Shown: positions 52,330 through 61,216 of the stretch, in pieces | How positions within the stretch are numbered: the stretch's first letter is position 1 | Layout of the letters: each line of letters opens with the position of its first letter | Origin: Neoceratodus forsteri | Taxonomy: Eukaryota > Chordata > Ceratodontiformes > Ceratodontidae | DNA: 64,000 nucleotides | Direction: 5' to 3' | Assembly (NCBI GenBank): GCA_016271365.2 | Contig: CM057451.1 | Span: 371,029,501-371,093,500, forward strand | Position numbers and translations under genes: made by a program | Notes under the pieces: generated by a model | What the model saw: only the letters and a program-made list of their open reading frames with translations | Told to the model about the DNA's origin: nothing | Databases searched by the model: none

Positions 52330-52482
52330 TACATTGAGGAGTACAAAGGAAAGAGGTCTGAAAACCGAGCTCGAGCTCAACGTTCTATGCCTTGTTATAG
52401 AGTTAACCCTTTCCTCTCCGGAGCAGTTTTCTGGGGCTAACTGCATATGGTCAGAATACAGCAAGACTTCATGTTGTTTGAA
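52330..52482 (-). repeat. DIRS-alpha copy 3 right terminal inverted repeat
   Basis: GAGCTCAACGTTCTATGCCT and AGAATACAGCAAGACTTCAT, mirror of 46701-46890. Confidence 0.88.
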
Positions 52483-52889
52483 TGACTCACACTGCATCTT
52501 CTGTGGGGTCCCTGTCTTGCACTACCAAGTAATTACAGCTCAGTTCATAGATCATCTGGAACACAGAGGGAGATTAGCATGTGGACTAGCACATATAAGG
52601 ACTTTTTACACTTCGTTGACAGTTATGAAAACATGTGAAGATGGACAATTAGACGGTTAACTGCACTAGTTCAGGTCAATCTGCACTATGCCCCAGACAA
52701 GTGAAACAATGTTAAAACTGACCCCGGAGTGTAGTTCAAGTCTGGGAAGAAATGCAGTCTGCTTGTTTATCCAAACATGCCACTGTCTTTGCTGCTTTCT
52801 AGCATGTAATCTCAGGTTGCTATGTTGTCAGTGACCACAGTGATGGAACAGCTGTAGTTAGCTTAGCTGTGGAACGCTTCAATCTGGAG
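52483..52889. other. Unassigned intron sequence
   Basis: No feature recognised. Confidence 0.4.
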
Positions 52890-53150
52890 TTTAAGCAGTA
52901 AGCAGAATGAATTTTAAAATTTCAAGACTGAAATTATCAGTCAGCTTATTCCACAGGAATATTTTAGTATCATCTCCTTCAGTGTTTTCAGGCATACCCA
53001 CAATTCTCATGTTAGGGGCATGGGACTAATTTTCAAAGATCTCCAGCCAATATTTAAACACTAGGTCTTCTTTAAAGTTGCAGCTACACTTAGCGCTTTT
53101 GTAGCTCGTTAATTAGTTCCTCTGGACCTGTAGTGGGTCCACTCTTGCTA
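52890..53150 (-). pseudogene. Possible L1-type ORF1 fragment
   Basis: The minus strand reads NMRIVGMPENTEGDDTKIFL, resembling the RRNNIRIxGxPExxEGxD block of L1 ORF1 RNA-binding proteins. Stops flank it. A short decayed fragment. Confidence 0.42.
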
Positions 53151-53609
53151 AGTGAGTTTGAAGCTATAGCAATATGGACGTTTTCTGTCCATGGCACGGA
53201 ATCATAAGCAGGGGAGGGTCATCTCCAGCCTTATAAGAGTGCTGTAGTCTGCTACTGCTCAACATGGCTTTCTGCTGTTGCTGCTGCTTATGGGGAGCAG
53301 CTAAATTAGTAAATTTCTGGTGACCCATAGTTCTGGAATTCAGACTAATAACCCCTGAAGTCTTATACGCTCATACAATATTTGTTCTTGCTACCAGGTA
53401 AGATGCACTACACGTACATGTAACTATTTTCAGGCATGACCATGGAGAATTACAGACTAACAGCAGGAACAAAGAAAGATATACAGCAAACCATAACAAA
53501 GCTTTAGAGCATTATCATAAGAGAGTTACAATTAATAGACATCATGAACAGGCGGAGATACAACAAAAAGAAAAAAGAGTAGTCAGCTGAAATTAGTGCT
53601 TGCTAAAAC
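53151..53609. other. Unassigned intron sequence
   Basis: Contains a TGCTGTTGCTGCTGC stretch at about 53272. Nothing else recognised. Confidence 0.4.
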
Positions 53610-54343
53610 GTAGAAACATGGTACAAGGCATGGAAGATATCAAATATGCAGATGCAGGTACAAAAAATGCAGCATGCGGCAACATTCAGAATAAAAGATA
53701 AAACCACATCAGAGAAACTGATCAAAATCTGCAACAATGCTAAGGCAGCCAGTCCTGAGGTTACCTGCAGAAACAAGGGCCAGGAAGACATGAGTCCTTT
53801 AGAGCCTTACAGAAAATCGGGTGGCTGGGAAAGAGGCACAGATCTGGAGTAAGACAGTTCCAGTAGTTAGGGGCATAGACTACAAAAGCCAGTTTCCCCC
53901 GGCCAGTGGAGCACCGAAGTTCACTGAGAGGCTGGGAGTCCACAGATCTTAGTGAGTATGTGGGGGACGGCTGCTGCAGATAACTTGGTAGGGAATATGG
54001 GCAGCCTGTTTGAAGGAGTTTGTCCACAAATCGGTCCACAGCAAGAAATCGTAGGCCAGCAGGGGAAGGTCAGAGCAGCCCAGTGTGGAGAAGTAGTGAT
54101 GTGTGAGCCTTGCAGAGGCCAGGGCAAAGCAACACACACATTACTGTATGATGTATCCCATCTAGAGAGGATGGTTTTGCTTGCACCCAGGTACACCATG
54201 TGAGGCTTGGCAGGAGTACACCTTGTGCTATGGACTGTTGTGTAGTCTGGGATAGGCAGTATTTGACCCTAAAAGCCATGCCCAATTTAGAGTTTACAGA
54301 TTTCCAGACTGAGGAAAACATGGAGGGAGAAGTCAAGTGAGGG
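53610..54343 (-). pseudogene. L2-like LINE C-terminal region
   Basis: VNSKLGMAFRVKYCLSQTTQ, LLPSLTWCTWVQAKPSSLDG, IHHTVMCFALASARL, then LPSYLQQPSPTYSLRSVDSQ and LAFVVYAPNYWNCLTPDLCL. The LDxIHHTxMxF, YSLRS and (F)AP.YWN blocks are L2/CR1-clade C-terminal landmarks. Frameshifts between them. Confidence 0.75.
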
Positions 54344-55407
54344 GTCACATAGTAATATAGTAATTGAAGGCAGACAAGGCCCACAAGGCCCACCCAGTCT
54401 GCCCATTTCCCTGCCTGCAGTAGCAGCCGCTGACCCTACTTGGTCATTGGCTTTAACCTCTCCTTTCCATCTCTAGGGTTCCCTTATGCCTAGCTATCCC
54501 ATGCATGTCTGAATCCGCCCACTGTGCCAACTCCTACTACTTCCTGGGGTAGGCTATTCCATGCATCCACCACCACTTCTGTGAAGAAAAACTTCTTCAC
54601 ACTCCCCTTTATCCTGCCCCCCTCCAATCTCATATCATGCCCCCTTATCCTTGTACTTCTATACTGAAAGATGTCTCACTTGCACTTTGTTTATGCCCTT
54701 AAGATACTTGAAGATTTCTATCATATCTCGCCCACCCACCTCTCCTCCAGTGTATACATACTGAGGTCTTTTAATCACTCAACGTATGTACTCTGGTGCA
54801 AGCCCTGCCCCATCAGTTGTCCTTCTCTGGACCGCCTCCACCTTGTATATCCTTGCAAAGACGCGGTCTCCAGAACTGTGCACCGTACTCCAGAAAAGGC
54901 CTCACCAGCATTTTGTACAGTGGCATCACCACCTCCCTTCTTCTGCTAGTGATGCACCTTCCTATGCACCCCAACATGCCACTAGCCTTCCCCACAACCT
55001 TAATGCACTCTTTAGCCACCTTTAGGTAATCCGAGATGATTATCCCTAAAGCTTTTTCTTCCCTGGTAACCGTCAGTAACTCCCCCCCCCCAAATCTTGT
55101 AACCCTCCACAGAGGTACTGCGTTCCAGGTGCATGATTTTGCACTTTGCATTAAACTTTAATGCCCACTCTTTGGACCATTTTTCCAGCTTTCCTAGATC
55201 CCTCCTCATTTTCTCTACCCCCTCTGGGGTGTCTACCCTGTTGCAGATCTTGGTGTCATCTGCAAATAGGCAAACCTTCCCTTCCAGCTCTTCAGCAATG
55301 TCACTAATTAAGACATTAAAAAAGACTGGGCCCAGGACCGATCCCTGACGCACCCCACGAATCACCTCCCTTTCCTCAGACTGGATCCCATTTACCATCA
55401 CCCTCTG
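54344..55407 (-). pseudogene. CR1 LINE, RT C-terminal half and 3' UTR
   Basis: MMVNGIQSEEREVIRGVRQG, SVLGPVFFNVLISDIAEELE, GKVCLFADDTKICNRVDTPE (catalytic FADD), LEKWSKEWALKFNAKCKIMH, LGIIISDYLKVAKECIKVVG, LVRPFLEYGAQFWRPRLCKD, then ERLKDLSMYT-type and the C-terminal TRG-KL region (54600-54700). The 3' UTR ends in a CTATATTACTATGTGA-type octamer tail at 54344, typical of CR1. It starts within a DIRS RT fragment (5' truncated). Confidence 0.88.
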
Positions 55408-56225
55408 CTATATATAAGCTGTGCTTGAGCAATCAGACTTTACGCCCTGTAGCAGGAAAGCATATCTCTTCTCTGTATCCAAGACTGCTCCGATGTACTG
55501 CAGTCTTTGGCAGGGAGTCAGTACTGACTTGGGGATATTCACTGTGACCCCCAAGTCATCCAACTGCTGCCTTGTCCTCAACAGTGTATGCAGTAAAGCC
55601 TCACTGAAGCTGGCATTCAGAAACCAGTTATCCAGATAGGGGAACACACATAGGCCCTCCCTGCAAAGGGCTGCTGCCACTACTGCCGAGCATTTGATAA
55701 AGACGCACGGCACAGATGACAAGCCAAAGGGCAATACTTTGAACTGATAGTGCTCCCTTTCCAGCACGAAACGTGGGCCTTTCTGATCCTGATATGAAGG
55801 TACGTATCCTTCATGTCTAGGGAGCACAGCCAGTCCCCTTTTTTGCAGGGGTCAGGAATCCGAGCTTGCAGGGATACCATACGAAACTTCTTGTGTTCTA
55901 TTGTAGAAGTTGAGATCCCTGAGGTCTAGTACAGGACAAAGATATCCTGTCCATTTTGAAACGGGGAAATATCTGGAATAAGAACCCTTTGCTCCTCTCT
56001 GTTGGACAAACTGGTTTTATAACCCATTTTTGAAACAGTAACTGCATTTCTTCCTTCAGGGAAAAATGGCCCGGAGAGTAACTGGAGGGAGGTGACGGAT
56101 GATCTGGAGGGGTTGCTAACAGCTCCAGGGCATGCACTCTTGCAATTATCTCCATAACCCATTTGTCTGTTGTAATCTCCCGCCATTGTTTTAGGTGCAA
56201 GGAGATCCTACACCCCCCACCCAGT
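55408..56225 (-). pseudogene. DIRS reverse transcriptase fragment
   Basis: VGGGCRISLHLKQWREITTD, KWVMEIIARVHALELLATPP, EMQLLFQKWVIKPVCPTERS, WLCSLDMKDTYLHIRI, EREHYQFKVLPFGLSSVPCV, FIKCSAVVAAALCREGLCVF, PYLDNWFLNASF (YLDD is YLDN), VNIPKSVLTPCQRLQYIGAV. Related to the delta RT. No terminal repeats: the CR1 copy cuts it at 55407, and the GC-rich hAT-associated region starts right of 56225. Confidence 0.85.
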
Positions 56226-56499
56226 AAGCGTCATTTAAAGGGTAAGCCAAGTACGCGTTCGCGACCCTATGAAAATTGGCGACCCTATGACAGGGTTCCG
56301 GCGACCCTGCCTGGCAGTCCAGCGGCAGCAGTCAGTGCCAGTGTGGCGGGAATGAGAGACTCGGAGGAATGGAAATGGGATGATCACGTATTCACGTTCT
56401 GTTCTGTTTTGAATGAGTAGTCTGGATGGGATGGTCGGATGGCGCTTGGCGCTGCGCCGACTGTCTGCAGGCTGTGCAGCGAGCTAAGCTTAGTCCCCC

Positions 56500-56620
56500 T
56501 CCCAGATGTGTTGGCCATTGGCGACTTGGTGCTGCTGTGATTGGCTGCTGGGAGGGACTAGGGAGGGCTTAGGGCGCGACCGCTGGCCGCAGGCATGGGA
56601 TTGGCGGATTTGACCGCTTT
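56500..56620 (+). promoter_or_regulatory. Candidate promoter: three inverted CCAAT boxes and GC-rich sequence
   Basis: ATTGG occurs at 56517-56521, 56540-56544 and 56600-56604, each in a GC-rich setting, with GGGCGCGACC at about 56572. Clustered CCAAT boxes of this kind bind NF-Y in vertebrate CpG-type promoters. No TATA box. CpG frequency rises from about 56.2 to 57.0 kb, unlike the rest of the window. Confidence 0.5.
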
Positions 56621-58065
56621 CATCGTGGCTAGCAAGCAAATCCATCCATTCATTTCAATTTGAAACGGAATCAGTGGACGGCCGGATCGGGTGTTACTAC
56701 TTACTAGTGTGTGGTGTTAGTACTGAGCGGCGAGCCAAGCCAAGAGCGAAGCAGTGCCAGCTAGCCAGTAGGTTGTTATGGTTTACTTTATCAGTGCTTC
56801 AGTTTAAAAGAGAAGAAGACCGAGACGAGTGTTGTTGCGGCGACGCAACGGCAGAGCGGGGAGCGGGCACAGCCGGGCAGCCTCAGGCAGTCAGTAGGTC
56901 ACGGTCGGTGAAGTGAGCTGAGCAGCAGCTGAACTGTGCAAGAACTTAGACCGTGGGGCCCAGCAGTAGCAGGCCAGAGACAGTGCGTGCAGCAGAGGAC
57001 TCGGAGGTGCGGTGGGGAGTCAGTCGGGAGGAAAGGGAGCCAGGAGGAGGACTCTAAGTAAAAGTTGCAGGCGGCAGTGAGAGTGCACTGCAATTGGGCT
57101 CACAGTGATCCAGGTAGAGTAGTTGGGTCGTGAGGTCAGTCGGGACTCGGGAGTCCAGGAAACCAGTCACCAGGCACTCTGGTATTGCTGCTGCAGGCAG
57201 TGCAGGGGTCAGGACTCAAACAGCAGGTCACCAGGTGACACTCAGACGAGCCTGGGGAAGGAGAGTTAGAGCGAGTGGTGGGCCAGGCAGGACTCAGGAG
57301 GAGGCAGCAGGCAGGCAACGATCATAATCACTGGAGCACTGTGCAGTGCAGGTGGTGGTGCCACCAGGTGAGGTCTGGGGTTGTTGCCCTAAGGTCGGGT
57401 CGGGAAGGAGCCAAGGGAGGTCAGGAGCCAGTACACTTTAGGCAGCTATTCCAGCTAATAAGACAGGCTGAGTGAGCCTGAGGTGGCTGGTCAGACAGTC
57501 ACTGACTTACTTGGGGGAGGGGGCTTTGGCTTTCAGAAGACAAGTGAGCTGCAGTAGTGCTCAGTAGCAATTTGGAAGGGGGAATTTCTCTTTTACTGTT
57601 GAGGGAGACCTGACCCCGAAGTAGTCCCCATCCTTTGCCCTTGCCCCTGAGGCCTGATCTTGATCTCGCCACACTTGCACGCAGCTGGGAGGGTGGCAGG
57701 GTGCTAAAGGAGTTAGGTGTCTGGTCTGATAGCCGCTGGCTCCATCATCTCACACCCACGGGTTGCTGTTAAGGTTGGGTTGGGAAAGAGGTTGGTTTAG
57801 GTAGCTAAGGCAGGCTGAGGCCCTACAACTTAAGTGTGCAGAGACTCTCCGGGTGGCATTCTGTGGACGTGGTAAGTTTTGTGTCCTCGTAGTCCGGGCG
57901 GTGGCGCACTCAGCACCATGAAGCCAGTAGTTTTCTTCTGTTGGAGACGGTGGAGCCGCGGAGGAGCGAGTGAGAGGAGAAGGCGAAGCTGCAGTAGCAG
58001 AGGAGACTTTGGAGGAGAGCATCTGTCAGGACAGCCAGCCAGCATCGCCCAGCAAAGGTGGTAAG
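56621..58065 (+). other. Candidate 5' leader exon (GC-rich, CAG/GTC-rich)
   Basis: Purine- and CAG-rich plus-strand sequence with CGG-type trinucleotides, no long family-like ORF, ending CAAAGGTGGTAAG followed by a consensus donor. A short ORF with a good start context (CACCATGA at 57915-57922) runs to a stop at 58062-58064 and looks like an upstream ORF: MKPVVFFCWRRWSRGG then an Arg/Ser-rich end, no family recognised. I read the region as a noncoding first exon of the hAT transcript or of an unknown transcript. Confidence 0.4.
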
Positions 58066-58072
58066 GTAAGTA
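58064..58072 (+). promoter_or_regulatory. Candidate splice donor
   Basis: AAG/GTAAGTA, a near-perfect vertebrate 5' splice site, at the boundary between GC-rich leader and AT-rich spacer. The intron would start at 58066. A second possible donor, GTAAGG, lies at 58061. Confidence 0.5.
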
Positions 58073-59286
58073 GCTGCCTGCTGGCAGGCTAGGACATTTT
58101 GTTCTCACTTGTGTTGTGTTTGTTTGGACTGAGATGTGGAATGATGTGGGGGCCCACAAGCAACTGACGCTGCACGCAAGAGCAACCTGAACCACTTTAG
58201 TTCTTTGTGGTACAGTATGTGACTTGCTCCAGGCAGGGTATAGGTGTAGCCAGACAAAACATATGTACACCAGGACTGTGTGTGTGTGTGTGTGTGTGTT
58301 CCTGTATGGCACAATCAATATGATATTTGTACTCCCTGATACTGGTTGCTGCCCCCCCCGTGCATGGGGTATATGCAGATGTCATGCATTGTTCCTTGGG
58401 ACACCAATATACCAGCCCAGCCCCAGACCCTGTAAGCTGTATAGCCCCTGGGTTGCAAAGACAGTAGCAGTGGCCAATCCTTCTGGTGCTGACATATAAA
58501 CATACAGAGAGGTTCTGCTGGTTCTGTGTTGTTGTGTCCATGGACTAGGGAAGCTGTTCAGGGCCTATATGCTGCCCCCCTTCAATACAAGTATACACCA
58601 TGGTGTACATGGAGTATGCCTGCCTACACCCATGGCCAGGATAGTAGTCCAGCTATGAAACATCTTAACAACATTAGGGTCCCACTCCTTTCTGCCCAGT
58701 TTTACATCTGGGAGAGATTTAAATTTATAAGGAGGCCAATTGACCTGCTCAAGGGTTCACCCAAGCTAGATGTTGAGTGAGTTGTAGTGGATTTGAACCT
58801 GAAGTTTTTTGTGCTCTTCTCTAACCATGGGGACAACAGTCAGTTTTCCTGCTTCAGCTAAATCTGCCTAAATAAGAAATGAGCAAGCAGGACAAGTAAG
58901 CTTTTAGGTGTGTGTGTGTGTGTCAGTGTTTTTGGGGGGATGGGGGGACTAAAAAAAAAAAAAAACTCATCCTATGAAGAGCCTAGGTTCAAGGCTGCAG
59001 GACATTTCAGTTTTGTTAGTGGTTCAGACAGTGCTAAATGCTTACAGTTGGTTACAGTCACCCTTGATTTATGTCTGCTGAGCTGGGCAGTGCAACAGCT
59101 TACTCAATGTAATTGTCACTGTGAAAAGGAATGCAGACACAATTACCCTTTTTTATTTGTAACTGTACACTGCTTCTACAAAAAAGCCCTATGACGTCAT
59201 GATGCTTTCAGATGTTAGCAGCCGTGTTTGGACAAGTGAGAGAAGCCCTTTGTTGTACTGAGCACAGTCACGTTCAACACTTAAGC
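58073..59286. other. Candidate leader intron, first part
   Basis: AT-richer sequence with a (TG)n tract at 58278-58300, a second at 58910-58924, and an A-run at 58951-58966. No gene recognised. Confidence 0.4.
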
Positions 59287-59440
59287 AATAAGGCATGACC
59301 AGGGGTTATGTTAATGGTCTGTTAATCACCCTCTAGTGGCTCTAGGGGCATAATGTGGCTGGCACGAGGCATTGCCGAGTGCCAGATGCCCCTAGAGGGT
59401 GATTAACTGACATTAACATAACACCTGGGAGTGCCTTATT
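59287..59440. mobile_element. Foldback element 1 (154 bp palindrome)
   Basis: AATAAGGC... and ...GCCTTATT ends. The inner blocks GGTTATGTTAATG and GTTAATCACCCTCTAG are mirrored on the other arm as CATTAACATAAC and CTAGAGGGTGATTAAC. The hairpin covers the whole element, as in MITEs. Confidence 0.8.
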
Positions 59441-59540
59441 GTTGTTATAATAAAAATGTTTTTTTTGTAAACAGTGTTAAAACTTGTTCAATATATGGGT
59501 ACGTTGTACAAGTATGCTGATTAAGCAATTTATCCCTCCA

Positions 59541-59651
59541 GGGTGTGGGTACACTGGAAGATTTACCACGGCTGGTGTGATTCAGTCATGAGGTGCATCC
59601 GAGTGACCGAACCACACCAGTCGTGTTAAGTCCTCCAGTATGCCGACACCC
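59541..59651. mobile_element. Foldback element 2 (111 bp palindrome)
   Basis: GGGTGTGGGTACACTGGAAG and GGCTGGTGTG on the left; CACACCAGTCGTGTTAAG and CCTCCAGTATGCCGACACCC on the right, inverted with few mismatches. A TTAA lies on each side (59521-59524 and 59654-59657), but the sequence outside the arms is not symmetric. Confidence 0.75.
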
Positions 59652-59870
59652 GATTAAATTTATATTATACAATGGCAAATGTAGTTTTATTTAATTTTTT
59701 TAGATATTTTGTAAGTAACTGAAGTCTGTACGGTTGGAAGGAGAATGTAATTTTTTGTAATATTTACCGCAGTGTTTTAGCGAAGCAGCGACAGGACAAA
59801 TGGCTGCAGTTTCGATCAAAATGAAAGCAACCGGATTGGCACGATATAAGACTGGCTGGTACTTTTTCAG

Positions 59871-59900
59871 TGGTACACTGGAGAATTTGCCACACTGTGG
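59871..59900 (+). repeat. Partial arm of foldback element 2
   Basis: GGTACACTGGAGAATTTGCC then ACACTGTGG resembles the left arm at 59547-59575. Confidence 0.6.
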
Positions 59901-60607
59901 TTTCCATTTAGACTTGTGTCAGAAATAACAGTTTACAGCCTGGCTTTAACTATGTGTGTTTTGGGGAGTGGAGTAGTTTTATGTTAATCAGGTGTCCAAA
60001 TGTGGCCGTTGTTGCAATGTGAGGAGCGAGTCCGAGTACGTCACATTTGAACTCCGCTTACTGCTGCACAGTCCTGCTGGGGGAAATCAATAGTGCTGGA
60101 GTGAAGGCTTGGGTTTGTTTTCGTTCGTTTTTTTTTTTAAAGTTGCGATTAAGCTGGGATCTTGCTGGGGTTATGTGAGCACGGTTATGGGCTTGGCCCA
60201 TCTAGTCTGAGTGTCTGCCCGAGGAATGACTGCTGGCACTGTGAGTAGTAGCCGAGCGGGGTCACTGAAGTTGGCTGTTGAGAGGGAAATTTGAAAGTAT
60301 AGTAGCGTACCACTGTGAAGCCGATCACGATGACGGCTGTGCTTCGTTTTGTCTTTTTTTAATTATAAGTAGTGCAAGTAGTAGAAATTAGGGTTTTTTC
60401 TAAGTTTTGTGATTTAGTAGTTTAGGATTTTGTCATTTGGGGCTGTATTTGTGAATGTGGGAGGGAGGGGTTTATTTGAAAAAAAAAAAAAGATGACGTT
60501 CTGGCAAACTGTAAAGTGGCCATGGCAAGTGTGGGCAGCTTGGACATGGCAAGTGCAGGGATTCGTTTTACTTTTGATGTGGTCTTGTTTGTGTTGGGAG
60601 TAGATCT
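59901..60607. other. Candidate leader intron, middle part
   Basis: No gene recognised. T-runs at 60130 and 60355 and an A-run at 60480. Confidence 0.35.
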
Positions 60608-60633
60608 GTGATGTTATGCTAGAATAACATCAC
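60608..60633. repeat. Perfect 10 bp inverted repeat
   Basis: GTGATGTTAT, a six-base loop, ATAACATCAC. A small hairpin, perhaps the centre of an eroded foldback element. Confidence 0.6.
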
Positions 60634-61216
60634 GGGTCGAGTCCTATATTGACCAATCAGAGTGCAGGAAATTTTCTTGCTATTGTATAATTTTATTTAA
60701 TAAAACTGAGGAATTAGCTTAATGGTGCTTCATGTACTCTTATCACATTACATGAACTATATTCTGAAAATGAAATTTCTTCAGAGTGATGCTGGTGAAT
60801 CAAAAGTAACTTTTTTTGACAGATTTACAGCACTTGTATGCATCCCACTTTTGTTTTATAACAGAAATGTTTTTACGTCCTTGCATTTATAAGATTACTT
60901 TTAAAATTCAGAGTTATAATAGACATTTTTTTAGGTTCATAGGTACAGTTAAATGTAAAATTTACACCCATATGTTAATGTTTTTAATTCCCTGATGTCA
61001 TCACTGTTTGCAGATTTCGTAACGCACACTGGTGATTTCTTTAGACTGTGTGCACATTTGAATTCATAGCTGTTTTTCACGGGTTTCAAAACTGATATCT
61101 GATTTGCTAATCACTGGCATAGCTGCTGGCAGTCTGTACATTGCTAAATTTCTTCTTTAGTAGCCTTCACTGATTGAAATTTCTTTGAAGTTGGCTGCTA
61201 AATAAATATTACTGAA
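60634..61216 (+). other. Candidate leader intron, last part, and 5' UTR of hAT ORF
   Basis: AT-rich. TTTCTTCTTTAG at 61149-61160 is a plausible 3' splice site 56 bases before the ATG at 61217, and would pair with the donor at 58066. Confidence 0.4.

Larger units (their letters stand above)
46701..52482 (-). mobile_element. DIRS-alpha retrotransposon, copy 3, full length (5.78 kb)
   Basis: Left end AGAAAAAATTACTCACC (46701), right end ATGTTGTTTGAA (52482), inverted arms 46744-46890 and 52330-52465, ICR at 47170-47273. Genes on the minus strand in the usual DIRS order. It has the only intact YLDD RT active site in the window and a recombinase with all catalytic residues in view, so it is the least damaged enzymatically, although frameshifts remain. 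Confidence 0.93.

Noticed and set aside
57879..58064. Arg/Ser-rich ORF as a coding first exon
   Set aside because: It hits a stop just before the best donor. Using the alternative donor, the spliced frame stops soon after either candidate acceptor.
56291..58065. GC-rich region as the AGO3 promoter and exon 1
   Set aside because: AGO3 exon 2 would then have to lie between 1841 and 56 kb and I find none. I also see no AGO3 first-exon coding sequence on the minus strand, and the CCAAT boxes and donor favour the plus strand.
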